This document shows, piece after piece, positions 35,116 through 47,718 of a stretch of DNA of 64,000 nucleotides. Under the pieces are notes generated by a model. The model worked only from the letters and a program-made list of their open reading frames with translations, had not been told where the DNA came from and made no database searches. Source of the DNA: Homalodisca vitripennis (taxonomy: Eukaryota > Arthropoda > Insecta > Hemiptera > Cicadellidae). A program made the position numbers and the translations under genes. Positions within the stretch are counted from its first letter, which is position 1. Each line of letters opens with the position of its first letter. The DNA lies in assembly GCF_021130785.1 (NCBI RefSeq), contig NC_060208.1, positions 172,478,501-172,542,500 on the forward strand, in the 5' to 3' direction.

Positions 35116-37197
35116 CTTCAAATAACTAACCTGAGACTTATACAGTGTGAGTTAAAATTAAGGATAGACTCTGTTTAGATGTTGATGGATAAATACGGAG
35201 GGATGGCACTCGGGACACCCTTCTAGAAAATAGAAGTGAACTTTTTAGTCACTGTTACAACTTTGCTCATTTCCCCAAGATAGGATCTTGGAGGAGCGTC
35301 TCAAATTGTTTAAATGTAAAGAGCCATTAGGTGAAATCTCATTTGAAAGCTCTTGATAAAATAAAAAGAACAGTTAAAACTAGAGCTTTCAACTCAACCG
35401 AGTACAAAATAGCAGCTTATTGAAATTAATTAAGTTAAAAGCATGGATGGATCATGCTCAACCTTCAATGGACAAAGGTAGAAAAATGAAACTCAGCACA
35501 CCGCTCTTGTAAACAAAATTGAACCATTTCCCCAAAATGGGCTTGTTGGGGGGAGTTTAAAATATTTTAATGTAAAGTTACAGTAGCACTAGTAATTAAT
35601 ATTACGTTAAGCTAAAAATTACTAACATGAGGTTCATAACTTACTACTGTGCCAGGACAGTTTTACAACGTCCAAGCCTGTTGTAGAAACTTGAAACGGC
35701 ACGCTGTATGGATTCACGCTGGATTTGTATAAATTTCTGCTACTATTCTGTCCCTAAGGTAATGCGTTGGGGCTTCGTTTTATAGACGTTGCTTTTAATG
35801 TGACCCCACACAAAGAAGTCAAGTGGAGATAGATTTGGCTATCTTGGTGGCCACTCGATACTTCCTCATCTGCCTATCCAGCAATTTGGAAAAATATTGT
35901 TTAAATACTCGCGGACATGCAGGCTATAGTGTGGAGGTCCTCCATCCTGCTGGAACCAAACTTTATTACAGTCGTTGGTTGCTACTTGGATAGCTGGATA
36001 AACCTGATTTTGTATAATTTCCTGGTATACAGTACCTCGGTGTTAAGATTCCCATCAATAAAAAGGGCCCAACAAACTGATCCCGCACAATGCCAAGCTG
36101 GACTTTTAATTTTTCAGGGTGATGGGTATATTGCTCTCTCATCTAATGAGGGTTAACATCAGCCCAATAACGAACATTGCGTCTGTTAACATTATCGTTT
36201 AAAAAAAGTTGTTTTATATGAGAAAGCATTTTTTTTTTATTTAATTGTGTTGTTATGAATGTTCTGCATTATTATTTCAAAAAAAATCTACTCGACGGTC
36301 AAAATCGTCCTCACTTAGCTCATGAACTAAACAGTTTTTGCAAGCTTTATAACCATGTCATGTAAAACTTTACAAACAGGTGTTTGAGATATACCTAAAC
36401 ATTTGAAAAACATTTCTTGTTGAGACATGTTTACAACACACTGTAAAACGTCAAGAGACAATGTTTCTTTTGTTGCCGATTTTGGTCGTTTGGGGGGGTT
36501 TTTAACGCTTCCTGTTTCCTGGAAACGTTGGATTGCTTGTTGAACTCCTCATTTAGATACAAGACTTCGATTGGGATAAGTGTTATTAAATAAACTCTTT
36601 ACTTCATCACAATATCTCTCCCGGTCTCCGTAGCCTCGCATCATCAGGACCATACACGCCCTTGTTCACTTAAAACATTCAAAGTATGGTATCGTAATAT
36701 TCAAGTGTCACAGAAACGCGTCTTAACTTGTTTTTAATTCCAACCAGAAACTTAACATGATACTGGACTTCCTCAAACCTGATAAAATAAGGGAGGCCTG
36801 TCCTGCACACCAGGTATAACTGTAAAACGGGTTTGAATGTGTAGTAAAGTTATTTACCTTCTGAATGTGGATGTTCATGTTTCGCCGTAATTAATTGTTA
36901 ATTAATTTCAATAACTGCAATTTTGTACTGTGTTGAGATACAAAAGCTCTAGTTTCCACTCTTCTCCTTCTTTTATCAAGAACTTTCAAATGAGGTGTCT
37001 ACAACATTTTGACCCACTCCCCCAAAATTCTATTTTGCGGAAATGAGCAAAGTTGTAACAGTGACTAAAAAGTTTACTTTTATTTCCTAGAAAGGTGTCC
37101 CGAGTTCCATCCCTCCATCTTTAACCACCAAAACCATACAGAGTGTATCCATACTTTTAACTCACACTGTATAAGTCTCAGGTTAGTTATTTTGAAG
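35116..37197. mobile_element. Tc1/mariner-like element with ~240-bp terminal inverted repeats
   Basis: The segment 35116-35365 is repeated in inverse orientation at about 36970-37197. Landmarks are ACTAACCTGAGACTTATACA, GGAGGGATGG, CGGGACACC and TCACTGTTACAACTTTGCTC. A CAGTGTGAGTT motif preceded by TA lies 20 bp inside each end, so the 20 bp outside it also belong to the inverted repeat or are a mirrored flank. A Tc1/mariner-superfamily transposase pseudogene occupies the centre on the minus strand. Confidence 0.85.
35640..36660 (-). pseudogene. DDE_3-type Tc1/mariner-superfamily transposase, dead
   Basis: The minus strand starts with MMRGYGDREQYCDEVKSLF, then RFQETGSVKNPPKRP, a helix-turn-helix region. 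MSQQEMFFKCLGISQTPVCK and VHELSEDDFDRR follow. NVRYWADVNPH leads to GPFFIDGNLN, FQQDGGPPHYSLHVREYL (second catalytic Asp) and LSPLDFFVWGHIKSNVY (third acidic position). The first aspartate, expected in an SDEATF-like segment, reads SHIKQLF, so it appears replaced by His. Several stops and frameshifts add to this. The product would be near usual length if repaired, so this is an old full-length copy. Confidence 0.85.
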
Positions 37198-38530
37198 ACT
37201 AAACTTACAGAAATTTAATACTTATTTCGAATGGGTTGCCTGCAAAACTGTTGCATGTGCATTGTTTATGTTATGTATTAAAAACTATACAATAATTCCT
37301 ACCTTTTTAATCCCTCCGGGCTATGCCCCACTGTTCTTGAATACTCCCTTAAAACTGCATTATTTATTATATGTACGGACTTGGCCCAATCAGGAAATAG
37401 TACATATTGTTATTTTTAATCAACTAAGAATAATAAGTTTAAGTATGCATATACATTTAAACGGATGATAGTAAATTGTTTATTTTTTCATTCATCTGCC
37501 AAAGACAGTTACACTTTACTAGTTTCATGTTACGATCAGAAGCTTTTCTTTGTCTGGGTTTGTTTTATCGGAATTTTAATAAACTACAATAAAATGCCAA
37601 TACTTATAGGAGTTCCAATACTAGGAAATATTGGAGAGAAATTCTAGAAATTTCAGAGGTACTTATAAGGAAAGTGACAATCACTTATCTCAGGATTGTT
37701 TAGAATGCCATTTAAAAACGATATGCTCATGATTCCCTGTTTTTTTAAATAAAACTGCGTGCGAAGCCGCGGGTAACATACACAGTTTATCTTAGCAAAT
37801 TGCGTTCAGGGTCTAACTTGAGAAGTTTTTAACCACAGTAAGTATCAGTTACAGGCGCGAACCGCGACTCAGTGTTATACGTCGAATTGTTTCACCGCTG
37901 GAAATATGCTGTCACTGTATTTCCCAACTGTGGTTCCAAACACCATTCGTTAACTAATACTTATTTTAGAGTAATTATAACACATGGAATCCCATTCTGG
38001 AACTCAATCCTGCATTAACTTTGTTCCAATAAAAGTATAAAGAATGTGTGTTACAAATAAGTATAACTTTGAAGAAGCTAAAAGGGAGTTCTTAACATAT
38101 GCTTAATATACCATATGATATCCTCTCAATTGTTTTACTGTCATTTTAAAGTTACTTCAATTAGCATTGTAGTCCATTTATGGTTGCATGAACATTGCTG
38201 TTTGTGGGAACTGTGTGATCTGGAGTCTGTGTCAATAGACGAGTGCAATAACATTCTGCTGACATTGGTATGGTTGGGACCAGAGATAGTACAAGGACTG
38301 CACAATACTTCCACAAGCAAATATATTTACCCATCACGCTAAGAGGAGGAACACACGTATACATACGTACCAGAGGTGTACCTAGGTTTTGGAGTCTATA
38401 CATTTTATCTAGGATATCAGTTAAAGTCGTAATGAATTGGGAAGTAGATTTAACTTTCGTGATTATATTCTTCATAGTTAATGAAATTTAAAAAAAATAA
38501 GTAGGTTCTCCTGAACAGGATTTCACCAGT
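37198..38530. other. AT-rich region with a dispersed-repeat copy
   Basis: It contains a GTGCGAAGCCGCGGGTAAC string near 37759-37777, reminiscent of GC-rich hairpin ends seen in insect repeats, and the repeat listed at 37828-37970. No gene is supported. Confidence 0.45.
37828..37970 (+). repeat. Dispersed repeat A, copy 1
   Basis: It shares GTTTTTAACCACAG, ACCGCGACTCAGTG, GGAAAT..GCTGTCAC and CATTCGTTA landmarks with 40650-40822 in the same orientation. No coding capacity or promoter boxes are seen, so the class is unknown. Confidence 0.75.
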
Positions 38531-39330
38531 ATAATAATAATAATTCTTTATTGCACTAAAACAATTAACAAAATTGTATTGCAAGCGTTATTTCATAATA
38601 TTGATTAAAAAAATCTATAAACTAAACCTATTTAAAGTTATCATAGGCACAGTGAATTCCACATATTAATGTGTGAATCTAACAATATATTGTATTTTGC
38701 ATGTTTTAGAAATCAGAAAAGGAAAAATAGAATAATAATAAAATGCTAATTTTCATCCCATCCGTCCCATTATAAACTCATCAACGGAGTAAAATGCCAT
38801 TGACAACAAAAAGTGTCTTAATCGAGATTTGAATTGTTTAGGTCCATTTATTCGTTTGAGATCTCCAGGGAGCTTATTGATTATCTTATTACCCACTCGA
38901 GATGGGCATGTGTTCGAACATAGTCGTTCTATGCTGTTCAGTTCTGAAGTTGTCCCTGCTTCTGGTCTCGTACTGGTGGACATCCCTGCCCTGAACCAGT
39001 TCACATTTGAATCGGCAGTACAGGGTGATATCGAGAATATAGAGGCTGGGTAAGGTCAAAAATCCAAGCTCCCTGAAGACAATTTTACACGACTCTCTGG
39101 GTTTTAATTTCGAAAGTATTCTAACAGCGTTCTTTTGTGTTCTAAATACTCTATCAAATTGTTATTCAGAACAGTCTCAAACCGTTGGTCAAATGTGGAT
39201 GTACTATGCCAAAGTAGGCTGTTTACAGTACATCCAACGAGCATAATTTTGCTAGATTGCGGAAGACCTTTGAGCAAACTCTGTCAATGTGATCGCCCCA
39301 GGTCAGTCTCCGGTTCAGGTACGTCCCCAC
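38531..39330 (-). pseudogene. Non-LTR family B, 5'-truncated copy 1
   Basis: The minus-strand tail is (ATT)n at 38531-38544. The 39004-38753 frame gives GDLKRINGPKQFKSRLRHF and MAFYSVDEF, the C-terminus shared with copies near 45.4, 49.0 and 53.0 kb. Upstream fragments RLTWGDHIDRVCSK and TAYFGIVHPHLTNGL (39320-39200) are in other frames. It is truncated just before the reverse transcriptase palm, as expected of incomplete target-primed reverse transcription. Confidence 0.82.
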
Positions 39331-39782
39331 TGTATTCATTGTATTTATTGTTGTTTTAAGTATTCATTGTTTTATGAGTTACGTGTATACAATAATAGCT
39401 TTATAGAACTTTATTCAGATAATCCAGTCATCTTGAAAAGTCCATGATTATGACTGTCTCCGAGAATTGAAAATTTGGTGTAAAGCCAGTGAAAATAGTT
39501 TCATTACAGTATTTTGGTTCTCAAAATTCAAGACGAATGGAATAAAAAGCAAATTATATACAATCGAATAATATCAGATTCATAAGTGTATTAGCTGTGT
39601 TTACGAATTATATAGTGGTTGGTGTAGGGATCTGCCTGTTAAATTTGAGGGTGTCAAATATTAACCGGATGTTTCCTTTGAAGGCTCAAAAGGGAAAGTG
39701 AGTGGCTTGATGTCTTTATATATTACATTTTTAAGCGGTAATAACGCGACTTAATTGTCAATAAATGTTAAAAGTAACTGTT

Positions 39783-39850
39783 CCGCCGAAACTGAAACCC
39801 GGTTTTTTCACCTGCCGGGCGATTATGTTATCACTACACCACAGAGCCCA
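39783..39850 (-). mobile_element. tRNA-derived SINE head (Pol III A/B boxes)
   Basis: On the minus strand TGGGCTCTGTGGTGTAGTG followed by ATAAC resembles a tRNA 5' half with an A box. CCGGGTTTCAGTTTC, about 35 bp further on, resembles a B box (consensus GGTTCGANTCC) with one inserted or changed base. The middle can form a weak anticodon-like stem (TCGC with GTGA). The acceptor stem does not close, so this is a tRNA-derived SINE or pseudo-tRNA, not a functional tRNA. Confidence 0.5.
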
Positions 39851-40649
39851 TACTTGTTACTATTCAATTATTTTGTATTTTAACCGTTTCTGTCGCATAT
39901 GTGTTTAAATAAGCAAACTAACATATGATCAGAAGACCAAATATCTAGCAAACGACATTTAACATTCATTAAATTTGTATAAGTGGCATAGCCTGATTTA
40001 ATTTTTCAATAAACATTGAATCACAAAAAGTACTTGATCCACCAGGACTGCTGCGCTGTTAGCAGAAAAACGCTTTCAATGGCCAAAGTTTAAACGTGGC
40101 CTGTACGATTCTTCTGCGAAGGCCAAGAATCAGTGGAAAGCAAGAGCTGTACACAATTAATGAGCTCCAGATCATTTCTTTCTGCAGGTAAATTTTTGTT
40201 ATGGTGTCACCACAGACTAAAGATATTTTTGTAGATCTCTGCTGTATTACGAAGTTGTATTGCTCATTTATTTTCTCCGTAAACGGCTATTTCTAACTGC
40301 GTGATGTCGTGAAACTGGTATATTGCTATTATTGACAAAGAAGGCAAGACATGCCTATTCCAAGGGTAATCTGCTATATGACAACCCATGACCGCACACA
40401 GCAGCCTTCATTCTAGAACAATTTAATCAAATCCATGTGTCTTCCAAGCGTTTGAGCCACTCAAAGAAAAATTGGGGGTCATTACTTTGTCTAAGCCGAA
40501 GAGATGGAAACTCATTCATTTGACAGCAGGAAAATCTTCCGATTTGGTAAATAAAATACATTAACGAAACAGTAGATCGTGTAGATAAGTAACATGTTTC
40601 AAAATTGCATTTACTAAACCAATATTGATTGAAAATAAATTGAACATAC

Positions 40650-40822
40650 AAGTTTTTAACCACAGAAACGGAAGTATCAATTACCACCACATACCGCGAC
40701 TCAGTGATGTTGTAAGCCGAGTATCGGGGCCGTAATGTTTATTCACTGCCGGAAATCTGCTGTCACAATATTTACCAACTGCGGTTCCGACAGCATTCGT
40801 TAGCTGATGCTTGTTTTCAGCT
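40650..40822 (+). repeat. Dispersed repeat A, copy 2
   Basis: Direct-orientation relative of 37828-37970, longer by about 30 bp of internal sequence (GTATCGGGGCCGTAATG region). Its class is unknown. Confidence 0.75.
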
Positions 40823-41640
40823 CCACTAAACCTCTTCTTGCTGAATTTATTTTACACATGTATTTTTTGTTTTCTTCACAATATTTGACATTTTATTAAC
40901 ACTTGTTTCGTATGGTACTAACCATACATTATCAGTATTTCATAACTTAATAAAATTATCTTCATTAATTACAATTTAATTTAATCTTAAAATGGCTTTT
41001 GTAGCGGTTCTGTTTACTGTAATCCCGAGTGATAAGCTTGTCATTTTCATATAATTTATTCTAAACAAACTAATCATATTAAAATTGAATTGTGTGGTTT
41101 TCTCCTTATCCTATGCAAGTGACGCTTTATAAAATCATTCAGAAGACAAAGTCAGACAGCTTATTTTATAAACATAGATCTCTTGTGATTAATTTTTCCT
41201 ATACGTCTCTCTACTGCGGGTGTGTTTTAATCGCCTGGGCAATATTTCTCACACCACTTGCAGTCTCTGGGAGAAATCTTTCCATTTTCTGGTTCCAGTC
41301 TCTTTGTATGAAGCTTCTACTTTTTTTCCTTTTTGGATCATTCTCTTTTTTGGACGAAGGTATACCTAGATACTATTAGTGATAGTGCTGAGAAGCCAAC
41401 ATACCTGACGACATACTTCTACCGTCAATAGTTAACTAATACCGTAACATATTTCTTGGTCTAGTTGGTTTATAAATTTTCATGGATGTACTAGACTGGA
41501 TTGGATCATTTCTAACTTGTTTTCAGTGAATACTGTACGCCCCAGAGGCTACATCAATCCAGCTTTTTCAAGCCTGAGCTGCCGATATTTGGAAAGATTT
41601 CACCACACTCGTTTGGCTTTTAACGTTTATGTATGTATAA

Positions 41641-41765
41641 TCACTACTCACTACACATAACGTAGCTATGGTAGAAAGGGTTGATTCAAATGAATTTTGA
41701 GTTTAGCTCCAGTTCATCTTCCTTTTGTAGCAGTGTCTGGTATCTGAAGCTGTCTCAGACTTGAC
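41641..41765 (+). repeat. Dispersed repeat B, copy 1
   Basis: Landmarks AACGTAGCTATG, TTTTGAGTTTAGCTCCAGTT and a GTCTCAGACTT-like end recur at 55620-55740 (AACGCAGCTATG, ATTGAGTTTAGCTCCAGTTC, TCACAGACTTTG). Both copies have the same orientation. Confidence 0.7.
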
Positions 41766-43059
41766 TCCTGGAATCGTTCAAAACATTCCAGTAGGAAGGA
41801 GTACGCTCTGAAGAAGCGTAATGTATTGATTACGCTAAACATAACCAAACACGGTCAATTTGTGTTAATTTGTGGTGCATTTTAAAATTTCACTATGTCT
41901 GTGCATGAAGATTATTGTTTTTTAATAGATGGGGATTTAAAAGTTGGGTGAACCAAACATTGTAAATGTACGTATCTTGATCACAACACTTAAGAAAAAT
42001 GTGTTCTGGAAATAAAAATAACATTAAGATATTAATCTGTTTAATTATCTTTTGTTGTTGTTTTAATTGTTATTTCAACTTCAGACTCAAAATTTGGTAA
42101 GAAAAAATTAATTAATTTTTTTTTAAATCAGATGATAACACATTTATGAATTTTACAATAAGTATTTATTAAAATTATTAGTATATTATACTTGACAAAA
42201 ATAATATCAAAACCTTCTACATACATAACGTACAAGTATAAATTACTTATTGCGCTGTATGTTGTATAAACAAAAGCAATTAACTAATAAAACAATTTTA
42301 ATGTCAGACTTTCCAAAGCCTGCGTGAGCTCAATCTCCTAATGGTAGTCTTCCAAGGTCTTTAGTTAAATCCCGAGTACTGCCCGTGCTTAGCTAGAACC
42401 TAATTACAGTGAAAGCCTTCAATTAAATGTCTCAAGTCCACTTAATGTGAATAGTAGTTAGTCACTTTGGTTCTATAGTTCATTATAAGTGACTTTTTAT
42501 TTTTAATTACATATTTTACTTTTTATATATACATTACAGGGCCACGTGCCCCCTTGTTCTTTTCATCCCTATGTTCCACAGAAGTATTTTGTTTAGTGTT
42601 ATATTATAATCAGCATCTCGTTATCACCAAACATCAGCAACTTGAGAGTTAAAATAGAGTAAATGGGCCACTCAGAACCATATTGTTCTTTTTCCACTTT
42701 TCAAAAATTTTGGGAAATCGTGAATTTATTTTTTCCAAATTGTTATTTAATTTACCTGAAAATGTAACCATGCATGTATCAAGGATAAAAGTATTCAAAC
42801 CCAAGACACCTTCTTAGTAATGAATAATATATATTTTAAATTAAAGAAACAATTATTGGAGAAAGGGAAGTTTGTAACTGGAACATAGATAAGCCATTTT
42901 TTTACGGATAAGGGACTTTTTGTTTTTGAACTCTGAGATAGTATTCACACAACTGTGTACGTGCAAACAGGTTATGTTTATAACAATGAATCTCGTATAT
43001 TAGTCGTTGAATTAATAATTCATTTAAATCTGTTAAGCAGTTGTACCATTACAAAACCA
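41766..43059. other. AT-rich spacer
   Basis: No coding, RNA or repeat feature was recognised between repeat B and the truncated family B retrotransposon. Confidence 0.45.
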
Positions 43060-45438
43060 AATGTTCAGGTTTACTTAAATATATCAACAGAATGTATCTG
43101 TCAGACGTTACCACTAAAAATAAACAGCCTGCTAGAGTTCTCGTGGACGAAGTAAAGAATTTTATTATGATACATAATCATACAAACTTTGTAGTGGTGT
43201 GGTTTGAATGCGGCCATCTCAGACCATTTCGCGCAGGAGGTTCTTATTGACGATTGTCCGCAGGATGGAGATGGGGCATCGGAGCTCAAATACAAACGCG
43301 TTGTGCGACCAAAAAATATTCATGAACTGAAAATGCATCTAGCGCTGGAATCCTGGGATTTCATAGACGATTATAATTGCCTAGATGACATGTTTAATGG
43401 ATTCAACAATAGATTCATCTTTTATCTGAATTTGTCATGTCCTTTAAAAACCAGTAGAGTAAAAAAATTGCCAAACAGAATACGTGGATTACTCGCGGTA
43501 TTTTAACTTCCAGGAAAAAAATAAAATTTTATCATTCAATTTTTATAACAACAAAAAATGAGGAATTTAAAATCTTTTTTAGAAATTATAACAGAATTTA
43601 CAAAAAAGTAATAAGAGCCGCTAAAGCCTACGAAATTGATGAAAAATTAAGGAACTGTGACAATTTTTCAAAAACGGCTTAGAAAATTATTAACCAAACC
43701 GCCAAACTAAAGTCCACAAAAAGTTTAAAATGTTCGGAAATTGTTAATGAAGATAAAATCTTTACACAGCCGGAACATATAGCGAATGAGTTTAGTGCCT
43801 ATTTCTCTTCGGTGTCTTCTGCTTCGTTTTGTGGGAGGTCCAGCTGCGGTACGGGTCGAAATCCGGAACCGCTGACATCCATGGTCGTTGTCCCTGTTGA
43901 CGAGGATGAGGTGGCCCGCATCATACAGAGATTGAAATCAAAAAAGTCGACCGACATAAATGGTGTCTCAGTGTGGTTGCTCAAGTTATGCTTTCAGCAT
44001 ATATTGACACCACTAACAAAATTAATAAACTTTTCTTTCATTCAAGGCTCTTTCCCTTCAATTTTAAAGACTGCTAAATTAACACCGATCTTTAAGAAAG
44101 GTGATTCCAGGCAAATGAGCAACTACCGGTCGATTTCAATCCTGCCGGTATTCAGTAAAGTCTTTGAGGCTGCCTTCGTGATTCGGCTAAATGCATTTCT
44201 AGAGCGTTTTGAGATTTTGAGTCCAAATCAGTTTGGATTCAGGAAAAACAAATCCACAATCGATGCAATTTCGAACCTTCTGGATAATGTTGTCGATGGG
44301 TTGGAGAGGCGAGAACATGTGCTCAGCGTATTTCTCGACCTTTCGAAAGCGTTTGACTGCGTGCATCATGAGACACTGATGAACCAGTTAGAGCTTTGTG
44401 GCATTCGGGGTCTCCCTCATAAATGGATCTCGTCTTATCTCAGGGACAGATACCAGTGTGTGCAGATCTCGGTTGTCATGTCGAGGAGAAATAAACTGGT
44501 TCATGGAGTCCCACAGGGATCTATTCTTGGGCCGGTTCTTTTTCTTCTATATGTAAATCGAATAAATTCATCGATCCAAAATGGAAAGATAATTCAATAT
44601 GCCGATGATACGACTCTCTGCATAAAATCAACTTTGAAAGAAAATCTTGAAATTGAATCCTTCATTGCTGTCAATTGCTGCATTCAAAATTTTTCTGAGA
44701 TCAACTTAAGAACAAACAGTACAAAATCTAATGTCATCAACTTTTGTCTCCGACAAAATGAAGATGTATGCCACCCGGCAGTTTTTGTAGAAAATGAGCT
44801 CTTGGAGAATACTGACACTACCAAGTTCCTAGGGATGTACCTCGACAAAGGTCTAACCTGGAACAATCATGTGGACTATATCTGTGCTCGTGTTACTTCA
44901 GGTATCTACGCCTTGCGTAACCTTGCCAACTATTGTTCACAAAAAGTCTTAAGAATGGCTTATTTTGGCCTGATTTATCCATACCTGACATATGGTTTAA
45001 GACTTTGGGGCAGCTGTGCCAAATACAATCTAGTAAGAGTATTCAGACTACAAAAAAAAAGCTGTCAGAATAATTTTCCAATTAAACATCAGAGAGTCGT
45101 ACAGGGATGCTTTCAGGGAGCTCGGATTGCTGACTCTGCCCTGCCTCTATATATTGGAGGTTGCCCTGTATTGTCGATCGAAATGTGTTCTTATTCGGGG
45201 TAGTGACATTCACTCTTACGAAACTAGAGGCAGGGAGAGTTACCGTGCAGAACAGCATAGGACGGTGGCTTTCGAACGCTTGCCGTCACAGGCTGGAGTC
45301 AAATTTCTCAATCGGCTCCCTGAGGGTCTTATACAATCGGATAATTTAAACCAGTTTAAAGCTCTTCTGAAGCGCCTACTGATGTCGAATGCGTTTTATT
45401 CTGTCGAAGAGTTCATGGCTGGCTGCTGGGAGAATTAG
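43060..45438 (+). pseudogene. ORF2 of family B: endonuclease end plus reverse transcriptase, broken
   Basis: The endonuclease tail is seen as NHTNFVVV and AISDHFAQEVLIDDCPQDG. The linker carries RIYKKVIRAAKAYE and one TAG in place of an expected Trp near 43680. The long frame 43812-45203 holds the whole reverse transcriptase: PIFKKGDSRQMSNYRSISIL, VFLDLSKAFDCVHHETL (motif A), HGVPQGSILGPVLF (motif B) and QYADDTTLC (motif C). An A run at 45051-45060 has slipped, shifting the frame. The next frame continues the protein (LTLPCLYILEVALYCRSKC, GVKFLNRLPEGL) to NAFYSVEEFMAGCWEN and a stop. Catalytic aspartates are intact, but the stop and frameshift make the copy non-functional. Confidence 0.9.
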
Positions 45439-45643
45439 AATAACAATTTACAGAATCAAAATTTACATAAAAATTAATTAGTAGAGCCCCGTGTCTCATG
45501 TTGAATGAATGTTGGCTTGAAAGGACAAGAGATGTATGTTTGAATGAGTATTGTAAGTATGAATGTGTATAGTAGGGATTTTTTACAAATACTTAAACCT
45601 GACTTTTGCAATGCAATGTATTATTGCCAAAATGCAATAAAAG

Positions 45644-45829
<186 letters not shown>

Positions 45830-47328
45830 GTGAGAAATAATACAATTTTTCATGGCAGCAAAAATGTTTGACAAGAGACACTTTGGAGTTGGAGTGATCC
45901 CTAGATCACTCCTCTGATCCTTGCCTCTGCAGGCAAGTTAGAATAAAGGACATTTTGGTTCTGAATATTAAATATGACACTATATGGGATCTGGTTTGTA
46001 GTAAAAGAGAAACTTTGCGACTGAAGATACTTTTTTTAATTACATTTTTACACATAAACGGAATTTTAGGAACTAAAAATGTGTTATTTTCAATAGAGAA
46101 ATATGAAATATTGAGAATAAAAATCTCAATTTCGAATAGTGGATGACAGACATTTTGGTTTTGGGCGCCTGAGATACATTCAATAGCAATTATTAACATT
46201 ATTGATAAATAACAACCAATAAACCGACAATATTAAAACAAAGCCAGAGTAGAACCTTCAGTGAGTATGCTGAAAGCCCTACGTGTCACTCCAGACAAAA
46301 TACCACTACTCTTTGGAATCAACCATGTCTCTCCTTCTACACGGTCTTAATGCACACACGAGAAATGTAGTAATGCATGTAGATACTTAATACATGTTCT
46401 AAAGGAACTAGTATAAGCACAATTGATTCGTAGATCTATTATAGAATAGAACGAATAGATCATTTTAGTGTTTTGCGAATATTAATTTAGTAAAGTAAAA
46501 ATATATTAATATAGGTATATTAAATTTTGCAAGTTCAAAATTATTTGAAAACAATAACTGTAAGTTTTTATGTTGATGAGAAGAAAAAAGATGCTGGTTT
46601 TGGCTTATAACCAAACTGCAACGTTGGTCATTCATAACTCGGAAACTTGTGGTCCTATTAAGACCATATTTGTGTACATGATAGGTGTATGTTGTGTAAT
46701 TTATCTGATATTGTCATTTTTTAATTATATAAATAAAAGGTATTGTCGAACAACCATTTTAACTTTTACTCTTGACCAGGCGTTAAAAAAATAGGCATTG
46801 GTCACCTTATCCTACTAACGTCAAGAAGAAATATTTTGAAAAAAGTAATATTGCTTTAAATATTAAGAACGTGTACAAATTATACAACAAATCTCAACAT
46901 TTTCATTAGATATATTTTGCTCTAAACAGACCTCTTGTCGCTTGTCACCAAAATCGACTACGGTTTCCGAATAAAAAGAAAACAATCACACTGAATAATT
47001 GTTGCTGATAATCAGTAATAAATTACTGTGAATATTTATTACTCATGTCTTTACAGTTCTTGATCTTTCTAAATTAATAGAGAAAGTTTAAGAAGTTTAT
47101 CAAATCTCCAGGTATAAATAGAATTTAACTATTCAATAAGCTGAATGTAACACAATAATTGCATACACCCAGGAGTGTAAACAATTCACTAATTGAAACA
47201 ACGTCCATAAGCCAATCCCGTGGAAACCCCGGTTCAGTCCCACCATTAGCACAATGCACAACATGCGCTAAGACCTGTGTGTTGTAGAAGCGTGAAGTTG
47301 GTTTACTAATTTTTGAAATAAAATCTAC
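45830..47328. other. AT-rich region starting with two perfect hairpins
   Basis: Just after the microsatellite are GGAGTGATC-CCTA-GATCACTCC (45891-45912) and CTTGCC-TCTGCA-GGCAAG (45920-45937). The rest shows no supported gene. Confidence 0.5.
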
Positions 47329-47718
47329 CACAGCACCAGTGGCGTAGCGAAGGGGAGTCCAGGGGGTCCGAACCCCCCCTGAAATTTTAAGGCATATTAA
47401 AAAATAAAGCATGGGGCAGGAAAAAAAAGGACAGTTTATCATTACTCTTGTCTACAAACATTAAATTGATTGATTTCACTGATTGAAGTGACCGTTGTTA
47501 AAAATATTATTGTCCTTTCGTTTAAATCATAAAGTATCAAACGATACTTTTGGGCTCGGCCTTTCGAATAGTGTAGTGTAATCACGGTATTTCTATAGGG
47601 CGCGGTCACGTGACGTCGCAAAGTAACCTGAACCGTAACACGGCGAACAGTTTAAATTAGCGACCACTTCGTTCGTGGGGACGTAAAGTGACTGCTTAGA
47701 ATTAAGTTACGACGTTCA

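Larger units (their letters stand above)
39331..41640. other. AT-rich region with a SINE-like head and a repeat copy
   Basis: Apart from the tRNA-like segment (39783-39850) and dispersed repeat A (40650-40822), no feature is supported. The 95-codon plus-strand frame at 41092-41379 has no recognisable family, domain or start context. Confidence 0.4.

Noticed and set aside
41092..41379. 95-codon frame with hydrophobic segments
   Set aside because: The hydrophobicity comes from T-rich DNA. No homology, start context or splice sites support a gene.
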